Assembly: GCF_900142545.1 (NCBI RefSeq) | Contig: NZ_FRBF01000015.1 | Coordinates: 16,380 to 80,379, forward strand | Direction: 5' to 3' | From: Fibrobacter sp. UWT2 | Lineage (GTDB): Bacteria > Fibrobacterota > Fibrobacteria > Fibrobacterales > Fibrobacteraceae | Length of the DNA stretch: 64,000 nt | Part shown: one piece after another, positions 42,401 through 52,300 of the stretch | How positions within the stretch are numbered: position 1 is the stretch's first letter | Layout of the letters: each line of letters begins with the position of its first letter | Program-made: the position numbers and the translations under genes | Notes under the pieces: model-generated | The model's input: only the letters and a program-made list of their open reading frames with translations | Told to the model about the DNA's origin: nothing | Databases searched by the model: none

Positions 42401-43028
42401 GAGAGGCGTGCTTGTAGGACTTGCGTTCGTCGAACATGTAGCAGACAATGGTGTTTCCGCTTTCCTTGACGGCACTCACCAGCATGGAGTCAAAGTTGTA
42501 GTTGGCAAGTAGTGAAGGGTAAAGGGAATCGACTTCGGCTTCGGGCGCGATTTTTCGGAGAACGTTTGCGGCCTGGTCTGTTTTTTGCTTGCCGAAGTCT
42601 GCGCTCTTGAACAGAATATCGAAACTGATTGCCGCCGCACCACCTTCGCTCAAGTTCTGGATGACTTTCGCATGGATGGAACGGTCCCATTCGTTATAGT
42701 TGCCGGGTTTAGCCAGGGAAGCTTCGTCAATGTCGACAATGAAAATGTTTTGGTCGAGGCTGTCGTTAATGGAAACGCGCTGGTGTGAATCTTCTTCGTC
42801 TTCGGCCTTTTCGGAATGGGTTGAGGTTTTGAAAAATAAATCGTAAAAAATATTTTCAAGGGCTTCGGCGCCGTTGCGCTGGGTCTTGCCGAGTGCAGAC
42901 TGCTCAATGGTTTCTGGCAAAAAGCTGCTTTGTGTGCTTCCAAAAACAAGAATAAAAAAGACTAAAAGGGCCGAAATAGAAAAGCCTGATAAAACTTTCT
43001 TGATCTTTTTCGAAAACTTTATTTGCAT
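39477..43028 (-). CDS. CHASE2-domain class III adenylate cyclase
   Basis: 1183 aa. N-terminal membrane helix (ISALLVFFILVFG), then a very large extracytoplasmic CHASE2-type sensor (FIVDIDEASLAKPGNYNEWDR, AAAISFDILF). The sensor carries an acidic tract of about 18 D/E residues near residue 490. Three membrane helices follow (about 670-760), then the cyclase domain. The cyclase is intact: both metal Asp (FTDIASFST and KYEGDAIIAFF), the adenine-selecting Lys (DKYEGD) with Asp in MMGDAVNLAARLE, and the transition-state Asn and Arg of the same motif. The tail has a basic coiled coil (KKRKKARKTRAQQKEDE) and one TPR-like unit (ARACYLNMQWDDAIALF...LDLEP). It probably makes cAMP in response to an envelope signal. 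Divergent from ftsK with a 50-bp gap. Confidence 0.9.
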   Translation of the reverse strand: MQIKFSKKIKKVLSGFSISALLVFFILVFGSTQSSFLPETIEQSALGKTQRNGAEALENIFYDLFFKTSTHSEKAEDEEDSHQRVSINDSLDQNIFIVDIDEASLAKPGNYNEWDRSIHAKVIQNLSEGGAAAISFDILFKSADFGKQKTDQAANVLRKIAPEAEVDSLYPSLLANYNFDSMLVSAVKESGNTIVCYMFDERKSYKHASQWIPLSMQERADAIGYSSTLDTTQVDKIDDVEPKDLLDNIFPELANAGVKAGSVNAYPDNDGVVRKVSMLYRFPNPNLDIIPFLDTTQAGDKEKYDAVMNSDGNNYVYSTMSLMTILHLFHKDPKDIVVKMGKYIDIGKPFGIYRDSVGIYHTTYPNFSYHMFMLLRETLAEKKIHNKASEEVLEISHKVFAHKDENGKISLELSNGGTSSILDEQESKLLMKVTLEQLDALEEEETVKLTRDYIIRKDEDEEGFYQIVKNASNDEDEEDDEDEDEDESIDFTRSAVKTLIFYKDTLKRMPAGKKMILSLDMQLHYNKATKKWNSNMAILSDAVIRDIQATKDEAIENLKPGEEIRFGKVKRIPIDQTGRYQVKYKGRYNEVNNRRFQHLSYYDVYKGRIDNLFYQGKIFILGSAAAALFDFVPGPQEENYPAVLIHSTIIKNILEDDYLVTLSEKKQQVIVILLAFLCLILGLYFTSSISVVLSLVLMGVYTYIAYKYFQGGLYIGASKQLLAMLLTSITALVVQFHFENKEKNFINNAFKQYISPELITAMVDNEIMPTLGGEKSNLTAYFTDIASFSTFSEKIGDPKKLVDLLNEYLTAMTDTLIENKGTLDKYEGDAIIAFFGAPMPLPNNAQYACETAVGMQEKLMKLRRIWASEQEIQNNQKVLKWPKVVHNMHMRIGINTGDIVTGNMGSSMRKNYTMMGDAVNLAARLESAAKQYGAYIQISEDTQRNLETGTFIYRSLDTIRVVGKSQPIKTFELLAITGLGLTKLNDEAQTSLFKKENFKNEAIEAKNKFIIKKRKKARKTRAQQKEDELNRIVNKRLDEEIMRIKNETHMNVKANVKKILRDDITQKAKKELNKKYKLNAPREVYTSGEIAYFARKRDAQNQNLVKLVELWERARACYLNMQWDDAIALFKQCLDLEPHHPDRDPGSKTTPSHVYIQRCEAYKITPPVAQGEVWDGVFTATEK

Positions 43029-43048
43029 AATAAAAAGATAATATAATG

Positions 43049-43056
43049 CTATATTT
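43049..43056 (+). promoter_or_regulatory. -10 element of ftsK
   Basis: CTATATTT, 22 nt before the proposed TTG start; GGAGG at 43070-43074 lies between them. A TATATT box on the minus strand close by would serve the divergent cyclase gene. Confidence 0.5.
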
Positions 43057-43078
43057 AGAAGGTACTTGCGGAGGCATT

Positions 43079-46000
43079 TTGGCTACTCAAAAGAAATCGA
43101 CATCAAAAAAAGCGGGAAAATCGGTAAAGTCTTCTAAAAAAGACGATTTTTCGCCTTCTGAACAGGGTTTTGGCTCCATTCTTGGGGGTTGGTCCCTGGT
43201 GGGCTTTGGCCTTATATTGATGCTTGGCTGCGTTTGTTCGGCTTATAGCGGCGTAAAGGAAAACTTCTTGGGCCCTTATTTGGGGAAAATGTTCCCTGAT
43301 GCGTTGGCATTCGTTTTTGGTCGAGTCGCCTCGCTGATTGTTTCTTCGGCATTGGTTCTGTGGGGGGCCGCCTTGGTGTCTGTTTCGAGGCGAGGCCGTT
43401 TTGTCCGTTATGCGGTCGGTCTTTCCCTTTTGTCGGTGGTGTTTTCCTTCCTCTTCTCGCTCCGGAATTACGGCGTGGCGAAGGTTTCCAAGGATGCCCT
43501 GATTCAGGGCGGTGGCGCCCTCGGTCAGTTCTTTAATCAGTTTGTGGTGACTCCGCTTTTTGGAAAGGCTCTCTTGTTGCCTGTCTGCATTTCGCTTGCG
43601 GTGATTGGCTTGATTCTGGTGATCGCCTTTGGACTTCGCCCGAGACACTTCAAGTTCGTGGTGCAGACGACGAATTGGCTCAAGTCGGTGTTCCATAAGA
43701 AGGACTTGGTGGACGGCGGTTATGAACCGGTGGATGCCCGCCGTATGCCCCAGGTGCAGACCAATATGGACTTGCCGGGTGCAGGGTTACCTCGTGGCGT
43801 CTACATGGACGACAATACGGTGAATATCAAACCCGATGGTTTCAAGATTCGTCGCAAGGGCAAGGTGACGCCTTTCAACGGTCGCAGCAACTGGATGGAT
43901 GACGAATTCAGCTTGAACGGAACTACGGACGAAGTGCCGAACCTTCCGGATGAAGTCCTGCAGACGGTAACGCCGCGTCGTGCAAAGGAAATGGCTCCGC
44001 AGCCGGATTCCACGAGCAATGTGGTTGGCGGCTATAACTTGGACGAAGATCCCGAAATCCGCAGACTTGAAGATTACTTGCGCCAGAACGGCAGCAAGAT
44101 GAACGCCCTTGAAATCGTGGAAGTCAAGGAAAAGATTGCTGCCCTCAAGCGCGCCCGCGACCTGATTGCCTGGGAAAAGGATCACCGCGGTCGTATGCAG
44201 GTGAAGGGCGATGTGCGTCGTGAAGGGGGCGTGACGGGCTCTATGGCGACACGTACGGTAGCCGCTCCGATGCCGACAGGAACGATGCCTGCCGCGAAGG
44301 GCGCTACGCAAAGGTCGATGACGCAGGTTCCCGCACAAAATCCTGACGAACGTACGGTGATGGCGGGCGAGCCGACGGTTGGTAATGCGGCTCCCTTTAA
44401 TGCCGAAGACTTGCTCGGCGGCGATGGTGCTCAAACAATAGATGTGCCTGCCTCTGATGACGATACTTTTGTGCCCGAAGTTTACGGCGCCGATGATGTG
44501 GGCGAGGTCCCTGAAATTCCGGACGCGACGCTGGGAGCCTCGATTGGGGATGTGCCGAGTGGCAACTCCACTTCGGGTATGAAGGCCGCTCCTATCCCGC
44601 AGCGTGATCCGACGACCGTCTATGATGAATATAAGGTGCCGGCCATTAGCGACATCCTGGAAGAACATGAGCCGCAGACTGCCGATTACAGCGAAGATGA
44701 ATTGAACGCTATCGGCAAGATGCTTGAAGAAAAGCTTGAAAACTTCAAGGTAAAGGGCCGCGTGATCGGTTGTGAAACGGGCCCGATGATTACTCGCTTT
44801 GAAGTGGAACCGGGCCCGGGCATGAAGGTGAGCCGATTCTCCGCTTTGCAAGAAGACTTGGCGCTTCCGCTTCGAGTCTCGTCGGTGCGTATTTTGGCCC
44901 CGATTCCGGGCAAGGCTGCCGTCGGTATCGAAATTCCGAATCGCAAGTTCCAGACGGTGTACAGCCTCGATGTGTTCCAGAGTGAAAAGTTCAAGCCGTC
45001 TCCCGAAAAGATTCTGGTGGCGCTCGGTAAAGACATTACCGGCGAAGCGTTCACGATGGACTTGGCCAAGGCCCCGCACTTGCTGATTGCCGGTCAGACG
45101 GGTTCCGGTAAGTCGGTCTGCATTAACGCACTCATGGCTTCGATGCTTTTCAGTAAGACTCCTGACGAACTCCGCATGATTTTGGTGGACCCGAAGGCGG
45201 TGGAACTGAAGATGTACGAAAACATCCCGCACTTGCTGGCTCCGGTGATTACCAAGCCCGAAATCGCGATTCAGGCGTTGCAGTGGCTGTGCTATGAAAT
45301 GGACCGCCGTACTGAAGTCTTGGCGGCTGCAAAGGTACGTAATATTGGTGGCTTTAATGCCAAGTTCGAAGCGGGCGAGTTGCCCGACGAAGTGCCTGAA
45401 GAAGACCGTAGTCACCGTATGGCGTTCATCGTGGTAATTATTGATGAAATGGCGGACCTCATGATGGTCGCTGGCAAGGAAATTGAAAAGAACGTGGCGC
45501 GCCTTGCCGCAAAGGCTCGTGCCGTGGGCATTCATCTGGTGCTTGCAACGCAGCGCCCCTCTGTGAAGGTCATCACCGGTATCATCAAGGCGAACTTGCC
45601 GACGCGAATCAGCTTCAAGGTGGCATCTCAGATTGACGCCCGCACGGTCATGGACCATGCCGGCGCCGAAAAGCTTCTGGGTCGCGGCGACATGCTTTAC
45701 AAGGCCGTGAACGATCCTGAACCGGTGCGTGTCCATGGCGCCTTCCTCAGCGATGAAGAAGCAGAAAAGCTTGCCGATGCCTGCTCCGACCAGAACGTGT
45801 TCTACCCGCAGGTGGAATCGTTCGACGTCAGCGACGGCGAAGGCGACGAAGACGGCGAGGGCGGAGGCAAGGACTTGGGCAAGCTCGACAAGCTACTTTA
45901 CGATGTGGCCGTTTGGGCGGTCGAATGCCGCGGGCTTTCGACCTCGGCGGTGCAGCGCCACTTTAGCGTGGGCTTCAGCCGAGCCGGTAAAATTGTGGAC

Positions 46001-46114
46001 CAACTTTACAGCCTCGGGGTGTGTGGCCCTGCCAAGGGCAACTCCAAACCCCGCGCCATGCTGCTTGGAATCGAAGAAATCCAGAGCATGCAACGCTCCG
46101 GAAAATTCGGGTAA
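43079..46114 (+). CDS. ftsK: DNA translocase FtsK/SpoIIIE family
   Basis: 1011-aa septal DNA pump for chromosome segregation and dimer resolution. N-terminal basic stretch (KKSTSKKAGKSVKSSKKD), four membrane helices in about residues 25-195, and a disordered linker of about 300 residues. The RecA-like motor has Walker A IAGQTGSGKSVCIN, Walker B FIVVIIDEMADLMM and the family string HLVLATQRPSVKVITG. The C-terminal winged-helix gamma domain, which reads the polar KOPS-type sequences, is at LSTSAVQRHFSVGFSRAGKIVD. The TTG start at 43079 has GGAGG at 4-nt spacing; an in-frame ATG at 43046 overlaps the -10 and is unlikely. It converges on the SpoIIE-type gene 14 bp away with no terminator between them. 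Confidence 0.95.
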   Translation: MATQKKSTSKKAGKSVKSSKKDDFSPSEQGFGSILGGWSLVGFGLILMLGCVCSAYSGVKENFLGPYLGKMFPDALAFVFGRVASLIVSSALVLWGAALVSVSRRGRFVRYAVGLSLLSVVFSFLFSLRNYGVAKVSKDALIQGGGALGQFFNQFVVTPLFGKALLLPVCISLAVIGLILVIAFGLRPRHFKFVVQTTNWLKSVFHKKDLVDGGYEPVDARRMPQVQTNMDLPGAGLPRGVYMDDNTVNIKPDGFKIRRKGKVTPFNGRSNWMDDEFSLNGTTDEVPNLPDEVLQTVTPRRAKEMAPQPDSTSNVVGGYNLDEDPEIRRLEDYLRQNGSKMNALEIVEVKEKIAALKRARDLIAWEKDHRGRMQVKGDVRREGGVTGSMATRTVAAPMPTGTMPAAKGATQRSMTQVPAQNPDERTVMAGEPTVGNAAPFNAEDLLGGDGAQTIDVPASDDDTFVPEVYGADDVGEVPEIPDATLGASIGDVPSGNSTSGMKAAPIPQRDPTTVYDEYKVPAISDILEEHEPQTADYSEDELNAIGKMLEEKLENFKVKGRVIGCETGPMITRFEVEPGPGMKVSRFSALQEDLALPLRVSSVRILAPIPGKAAVGIEIPNRKFQTVYSLDVFQSEKFKPSPEKILVALGKDITGEAFTMDLAKAPHLLIAGQTGSGKSVCINALMASMLFSKTPDELRMILVDPKAVELKMYENIPHLLAPVITKPEIAIQALQWLCYEMDRRTEVLAAAKVRNIGGFNAKFEAGELPDEVPEEDRSHRMAFIVVIIDEMADLMMVAGKEIEKNVARLAAKARAVGIHLVLATQRPSVKVITGIIKANLPTRISFKVASQIDARTVMDHAGAEKLLGRGDMLYKAVNDPEPVRVHGAFLSDEEAEKLADACSDQNVFYPQVESFDVSDGEGDEDGEGGGKDLGKLDKLLYDVAVWAVECRGLSTSAVQRHFSVGFSRAGKIVDQLYSLGVCGPAKGNSKPRAMLLGIEEIQSMQRSGKFG

Positions 46115-46128
46115 ATTTGCGGCTTTGT

Positions 46129-47589
46129 CTACCTGAGAGAAATGGACAACATGGTAATGTCGTCGAATTGTTCGGCATTTCCCACAAAAGCTTGCAGGTC
46201 TTCCTTGATCTGAGTCAAGAATGCTTTGCCGCCACGAACATCGGCCGAATTGAGTTTTTTCAGCAGTCTCTCTTCGCCATAAAGTTCCCCTGAGCCGTTG
46301 TGCGCTTCGGTTAATCCGTCGGTATAGATTAAAAGGCTGTCGCCATCCTGTAATTGAATCTCGGATTCCTTGTACTGTGTATCGTCCATGCCTGCAAGGA
46401 ATAACCCATGCTTGTTCTTCAAAAATTCAAAATTTTCGCCCTTTCTTGCAAAACAGGGGGCGTTGTGGCCTGCATTTGTGAATTTCATGATGCGTGTCGT
46501 GGTGTCTAGAATGCCAATCCATGCTGTGGCAAACATTTCTTCGGGGTTGCATTCACACAGGATTCGGTTGACATCGGTAGAGATCTGAGCCGTGGACAGT
46601 TTCATCGAAGCATGGTCTTTGATCATAGTCTTCACGGTCATCGAGAAGAGGGCCGCGGGAACACCTTTGCCCGAAATATCGGCGATGACAAATGCGATAT
46701 GCGTGCCGTCGATTTCAAAGAAATCGTAAAAATCTCCGCCGACCTCCTTGGCAGTATCCATGGTTGCGTAGATGATTATGTCGGGGTGGTTGACAAGAGC
46801 GCCCTCTGCGGAAGGAAGAGAACCTGTTTGAATGTTTGCGGCGAGGTTCAGGTCGGTTTCGACGGCCACTATTTTCTCGCGATTCTTGACGAATCTATTC
46901 GTGTTCACGTTTGTTGTAAAGAAGGTGAGCGCGATGGCGGATGAAAGACTGGTTTCTAGATAATTTTCATCAAGTTCCAAGATGAATAGCTGAATAAACT
47001 CAATTCCTGCAATCAATAAGGAGGTTACCAAAATACATTGAGCGTAGAATTTCTTTTCCGCATTTGATTTTCGGCGTCGGATTAAGTAATAGATGGACTG
47101 TAACAATGGTGAACTTGCGTACATGAAAGCAATCGGTACCAAGCAATAATCAAAGATTATGCCATATTGAATTTCTCCATGTTCGTTGATGGAATATACT
47201 AGGCTGGTCCAAGGTGTCGTTAGGCATAAAATAACGGTAAGAACGGTGGGTGCGATAAATAGCGCGTAGTGCAATTTTTTTGAACTCATCTTGAGTCCAA
47301 ATTGATTCAACGAGAATCGCGTAAACATCGATGTTCCAAGCATCATTGCAATTGCAAAAATATAGGCACAGGCATAATTAAGGATCTTGTATGTAAGATT
47401 CCCATCTACAAAATGCCAGATTCCGTCAAAAGCAGACAAGACCGTTGCCGACACAAGCATAATGGAAAGCTTGTCCTTGAAACTCATCTTGTACAGTACG
47501 ATGTTGTTGTACAACATGAATGCGGTTAGCAAGGTCGTGAAAACGGATATTTCTACAAACAGGGTATCTGCAATTTGTTCATAGGTCAT
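46129..47589 (-). CDS. 7TM membrane protein with C-terminal SpoIIE/RsbU-type PP2C phosphatase
   Basis: 486 aa. Seven predicted membrane helices occupy about residues 10-235 (for example TLLTAFMLYNNIVLY and CAYIFAIAMMLGTSMF), with short loops as in 7TM sensor domains. The cytoplasmic phosphatase domain has all metal-binding signatures: TAKEVGGDFYDFF, VIADISGKGVPAALFSM, TNAGHNAPCF and LIYTDGLTEAHNG. The family dephosphorylates STAS-type antagonists in partner switches; the likely substrate here is the STAS protein at 53499. GAGG lies 7 nt before the ATG. It is last in the five-gene unit, 2 bp after the MATE fusion gene, implying tight coupling between phosphatase and transporter. The signal it senses is unknown. 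Confidence 0.9.
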   Translation of the reverse strand: MTYEQIADTLFVEISVFTTLLTAFMLYNNIVLYKMSFKDKLSIMLVSATVLSAFDGIWHFVDGNLTYKILNYACAYIFAIAMMLGTSMFTRFSLNQFGLKMSSKKLHYALFIAPTVLTVILCLTTPWTSLVYSINEHGEIQYGIIFDYCLVPIAFMYASSPLLQSIYYLIRRRKSNAEKKFYAQCILVTSLLIAGIEFIQLFILELDENYLETSLSSAIALTFFTTNVNTNRFVKNREKIVAVETDLNLAANIQTGSLPSAEGALVNHPDIIIYATMDTAKEVGGDFYDFFEIDGTHIAFVIADISGKGVPAALFSMTVKTMIKDHASMKLSTAQISTDVNRILCECNPEEMFATAWIGILDTTTRIMKFTNAGHNAPCFARKGENFEFLKNKHGLFLAGMDDTQYKESEIQLQDGDSLLIYTDGLTEAHNGSGELYGEERLLKKLNSADVRGGKAFLTQIKEDLQAFVGNAEQFDDITMLSISLR

Positions 47590-47591
47590 AT

Positions 47592-49313
47592 TTATGCCTC
47601 GAATTTTACCTTGAATGTGTTACGGTTGTAACTCATGGTCGTGAGGTACATCTTGTTATTTTTCATTTTTTCCATGTAGCCCGAAACCATGAACTCGGTT
47701 ATGGAACCCGCGATTACATCGTCATTTGATAAGTCAAATAAAATGCCATCGTCCTTGGTGATAATCTGGATTCCATCTTCTCGAATAAAGACGGAACATT
47801 CCGCATAGGTTGCCGCGTTCCCGTTTTTCTCAAAAACAAGCATAAAAAGTTCTTCAATGAGCAATTTGACTTTGGCTATGATTTTTTTGTTGATGCCATT
47901 TTCCTGAAGGTATCGCTCTATCTGCTTTTGAACATCAATAATCAATTTCGGCTCCAGCTTAAGTTCGTAGAAGCGGTAGTTCAGTCGTTTTTCTTTATCT
48001 GCAAGTAGCAACGGGTAGTTTTCTTTGCCGTATTTGGTGCGGATGAATAGAGCCGAGACGATGTAGGCGAAAATACTCGAAAGGGCTATCCCGATAAAGA
48101 AACCGTAAATTCCAAATTTTTCGCCGAGAATGAATAGGAAGGGGGCGGCGACAATCACGTCGCGTAATCCGCAGAGAAGTGCCCCAAGAAAAATCTTGTT
48201 GATGAGCAGATAATACGAAGAGAGCAAGTAGAGAAGACTGGTTCCGGTGAGCCCAAGTGCAATAATGCGTGCCCCGTTGATGGCCTCCTCGGCGATTTCT
48301 GGATTCTCGATGCCATAAATTTTTACGATGAGTGGAGCCGCTGCCGCGATGATGACGGTCATTAAAACCCCTTCGACAACAGCCGCTTTCTGCGCGAGCC
48401 TGTAGCAATTTTTAATGCCGCGGTAGGATTCTTCGCCTAGATAGATGTTGATGAGGGGTGTAATGGCTTCGCCGATGCCGTCAAAAATAATCTGAAACTC
48501 TTTTGCAAAGAAAATAACGGAGGCGATAATCAGCATTTCAGAACCGAATGCGGATGTGATGTATTTTTCGACAATCACGGCAAAGCAGGCGAAAAATAGA
48601 TAGGTGCTCGCATCGATCGTACTGTATTTCGCTATGTGAAAAATTTTTGCAATTGAAAAGTGAAATCCGATTTTTAGCGAGTTTCCTTTTTTGAATAAGT
48701 GGAGACTAGTCACTAAAAGTGCAAGTGCGGTACCGATAAACGAACCCAGGGCGATTCCTTCGATGCCCATGGATTTTGCTAGGACGATGGAGAGGGCGAT
48801 GTTGACAACTAGCTGTAAGATGCCTGCGATTGTGCTAATCGTGTCGTCTCCATCTGAAAATACGGCTTCGCACATCAGTAGGAATAAAGGCAAAATCAGA
48901 ATGGTTAGCTTGTACCAAAAGAAATACTGCTTGGCCTGTTCAAAAACAGCGGGGGTCGCTTTGAAAAAATGGAGATAGGTATCGCCCAACAGCGTAAAGG
49001 CTAAGAACAAGAGTACGCCTATGCTAACAGCAGCGGTCAATCCGACCCTGAAATACTGGGTTGCTTTCGCTTGATCGAATTCTCCCATGGCGCGGTTGTA
49101 CAAGATGGGAACGCCAATCGAAAGGATTCCGCCAAAAAAAGCGGCTAGAGAATATGCGGGGGTTACGAGGCTGATGCCGGCGACGCTCGTTTCTCCTAAG
49201 ACAAGGCCTGCAATCACGGAATCCGACAGCAACAGGATTGGAACGACAATCATGTAGACTGTTCCCGAAACCAGTAGCGAAAGAAATTTTTTAGACAGAA
49301 AAGTCTTGCTCAT
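47592..49313 (-). CDS. MATE-family exporter fused to a C-terminal RsbW/HATPase-like domain
   Basis: 573 aa. Residues 1-435 are a 12-helix MATE-type transporter (SDSVIAGLVLGETSVAGIS, CEAVFSDGDDTISTIAGILQ). From about residue 437 a soluble domain follows that matches anti-sigma-factor kinases in layout: helix VKLLIEELFMLVFEKN in place of the N-box, then ITKDDGILFDLSNDD in place of the G1 box (DxGxG). Key ATP-site residues are changed: the N-box Asn and second G1 Gly are missing, so it may bind a STAS partner without being an active kinase. A -10 box (TATATT, complement of 49321-49326) lies 7 nt before the ATG and no ribosome site is seen, so it may also have its own leaderless transcript. The cargo is presumably the product of the NRPS upstream (inference). 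Confidence 0.85.
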   Translation of the reverse strand: MSKTFLSKKFLSLLVSGTVYMIVVPILLLSDSVIAGLVLGETSVAGISLVTPAYSLAAFFGGILSIGVPILYNRAMGEFDQAKATQYFRVGLTAAVSIGVLLFLAFTLLGDTYLHFFKATPAVFEQAKQYFFWYKLTILILPLFLLMCEAVFSDGDDTISTIAGILQLVVNIALSIVLAKSMGIEGIALGSFIGTALALLVTSLHLFKKGNSLKIGFHFSIAKIFHIAKYSTIDASTYLFFACFAVIVEKYITSAFGSEMLIIASVIFFAKEFQIIFDGIGEAITPLINIYLGEESYRGIKNCYRLAQKAAVVEGVLMTVIIAAAAPLIVKIYGIENPEIAEEAINGARIIALGLTGTSLLYLLSSYYLLINKIFLGALLCGLRDVIVAAPFLFILGEKFGIYGFFIGIALSSIFAYIVSALFIRTKYGKENYPLLLADKEKRLNYRFYELKLEPKLIIDVQKQIERYLQENGINKKIIAKVKLLIEELFMLVFEKNGNAATYAECSVFIREDGIQIITKDDGILFDLSNDDVIAGSITEFMVSGYMEKMKNNKMYLTTMSYNRNTFKVKFEA

Positions 49314-49353
49314 TCATTTAAATATAATAATAGGTGGAAAAATGGTATTTTGA

Positions 49354-52300
49354 CTAGGTGCTCATCAAAAGGGTCAAATTCTTTTTTAACAGTTCTGCAT
49401 ATTGTAACGCCTGTTTTGGAGTGTATAGATTTTCCGCATACTCGATAAACAGGGATAGTCCCGAAGGGCTTTCGCGTACCTCTATTTCGAAAGGCATTGC
49501 CGCATTGCGGTTCAAACCCACTTCTTCGATTTGAACCTCCGGCGGAATCAGGTTCAGCATGGTGTTTTCATGGACTTGTTTTTGATAGATGATTTCCAAG
49601 GTGTATGTGTCCAGTTCGTCATTGTAGAAAATATCACCTAGGCATTCCGAATAGAAAATGCCCTTTAGGATTTGTTCTGAAATCTCGGAAAGAACTTTTG
49701 AGGGAGAATCCGTTTTTTCAAGATCGATAAAGATGGGTAGATTTTCTTCGAAACTGCCAATGGTTTCGAGGTACTTGCCTTCTTTTCGGTTGTCGTAAGT
49801 CCAGGTGTAGCAGATTTTCTTTTTTCCCGCCATCTCGGAGAGGGCAAGTATTGCCGCCGCAATAGAAAGTTCATTCCTGGATGTAGAACGTCTTTTTTCG
49901 GCTTGGTTCATTTGATCTAGGGAGATTCCTAAATCGTAATCCAAATAAGCACTTTTTCCGAAAGATTTTGTATGGTCATATTCAAGTACGCAGCACCACT
50001 TGGAATCGCCCTTTAGGGATTCGTAATATCTTTTTGCCTCAGCATATTTTGTGGACTTCTTGGTGTTTTCTAGGTCTTGTAAGTACGAGTAATAAAAGTC
50101 TTCTCCTGATTTTTCTTGGTAATATTCGTTGAATATCTGGACGGAGAATATAAAACACGAATAATAGTCTCCCAGGGAATGATGAACTTCTATAAAGAGG
50201 TACTTGTTTTTCTCTGTTACAATGACTTTGGTTCTATACAGATGTTCTCCGAATAAATTGAATGGGCGCTCCGGCTTTTCTTTAAACTTGTTGAATTCTT
50301 TTTCGGAGGTGTGCCACAATTCTGTTTTTTTTATCAATTCAGGGCGGTATGAGACGGAATATTTTCCCGTTTCATCTTTCGAAAAAATAGACATCATCAT
50401 CGGATGCTTTTGAAGGGTCTTGTCAACGGCTTCGCATATTTTTTTTTCATCGTATTGATTTCCGAGTGTGACAACGTACGAAAAGTTGTAAACGTAATTA
50501 CTGCCGGATTTTTGTTCTTCTTCAGATAGGAAAAAATCTTGCTCAGCCTTTATGTTGAATGTTTTTTTTCGGCATTGTTCTTCATATTTTTCATTGTCAT
50601 CTGTGTTCTTGTTTGATTGTATTTTTTTTGCAATTCGATCGATTGTCTTTCTGTAGTAGATATCTGAAACCGTCAGCGTTAAATGATGCTTTTCAATTTC
50701 GATGATTAGTTCGACTGCTGATATAGAGGATCCGCCTAGCTCAAAGAAATTATCCTCTTTAGTGGGGTCTTTTTTTAGATCAAGAACTTTTTTGACCGCA
50801 GAACATAAGATGTTTTCGATGCTGATTTCTGAAGAATCTTCATTTAAATGCTTAAACGAAATGTCCATTGTTTTAAGGCTTTTCTTGTCAATTTTCCCGT
50901 GTTTATTTAAGGGCATCTTGTCAAGCGTTACAAAAACCGAAGGAATCATATAAGGTGGAAGAAACCTTGATAGTTCTTCCTTGATAGCCTTTGTAGATAT
51001 GTCTGAGTCTGCAACAATGAATGCGACAAGGAAATTCTCTTTTTCGGTTGTCTTTAAAATAACGGTAGCTTGTTTAATGGCTTCAATTTTTAAGATAGAT
51101 TGTTCTATTTCTTGGAGCTCAATTCGCTGTCCGTTTAACTTTACCATATCGTCGGTTCGACCGCAGATTACGATTTCTCCGCTATCAGTCCTATAGGCAA
51201 GATCCCCAGATTTGTATGTCCTTTCGCCTCTGTATTCTATAAAGCTTTTTGCCGTATCATCGGGGCGATTCAAGTATCCGCAAGAAAGAGTCTTGCCTTG
51301 TATTAAAAGTTCGCCTTTCTGGTTTGGTCCAAGTTCGTTTCCCTCTTCATCTACGATGAAGACTTTTGTCTGGTATGGAATTCCATTTGTGAAGGAACTT
51401 GTTGTATTTTGCAATACCTTGCACACAGCCATGGAGCAAGTTTCTGTCGTACCGTACCCATTGATGATTTTTACGGTAGGGAGTTTGCTGAAGATTTTCG
51501 TGGCGTGCTCCGGAGAGAGCGGCTCTCCGCCCATGTAAAGGCCAATAATGCTTTCAAATTTTTCTTTGTCAGCCGCAGAAAGTAGAATTTCTATGAATGA
51601 AGGTATTCCAATTACGGAATCCAGTTGATACTTCTTGATCTGTTCTGAAAATTTTGTTAAATCTTTAAGCTCATTTTCTTTGTTAAGGTAAAATAGGGCG
51701 CCTGCATAAATGCAATAAAAAAATCCTGTATAAAAAAGGATGAACGTGAATGGGGATATGTCGGCCAATCGATGAATTTGATATTGGGCAATGGCGATCC
51801 ATTGTTCTGGAAAGAATTCTTCGTAAATGGCCCTGTGGTTAAGCGTGACCCCTTTGGGATTTCCTGTAGAACCTGAGGTGTAAATGCACATTGCCATGTC
51901 ATCGGGGCTTACATGAACAACTTGTTTTTTTAAATGTTCTTTTTTCGCTTTGGCAAGGAGTTCTTCTAGCGTGAAAATTTTGCAAGCGCATTTGTTTGTT
52001 TCTAGAAGTTCCGCCTTGATTTTTTCGGTTGTAATGATGGCTTTCGATTTGGAATCGTTGATGCTGTATGCAATTCTTTCAGGAGGCGTGTCGAGTGTAA
52101 GCGGGATAAAGGCCGCACCCGTTTTTAAAACGCCCATGATGGCGATATGAATAGAGAAAGACCTGTCCAATACAAGAGTGATGAAATCCCCTTGTCTGAT
52201 TTCTGGAATCAGGGCGAAAAGCGATGCAGCCAAATAATCTGATTCCTGGTCAAGTTCCTTGTACGAAAATTCCTTGTCTGCGCAGATAACGGCAATGGCA

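Noticed and set aside
43046..43078. ATG start for FtsK at 43046
   Set aside because: The codon overlaps the CTATATTT -10 box, so it cannot be on the main transcript; TTG 43079 follows GGAGG.
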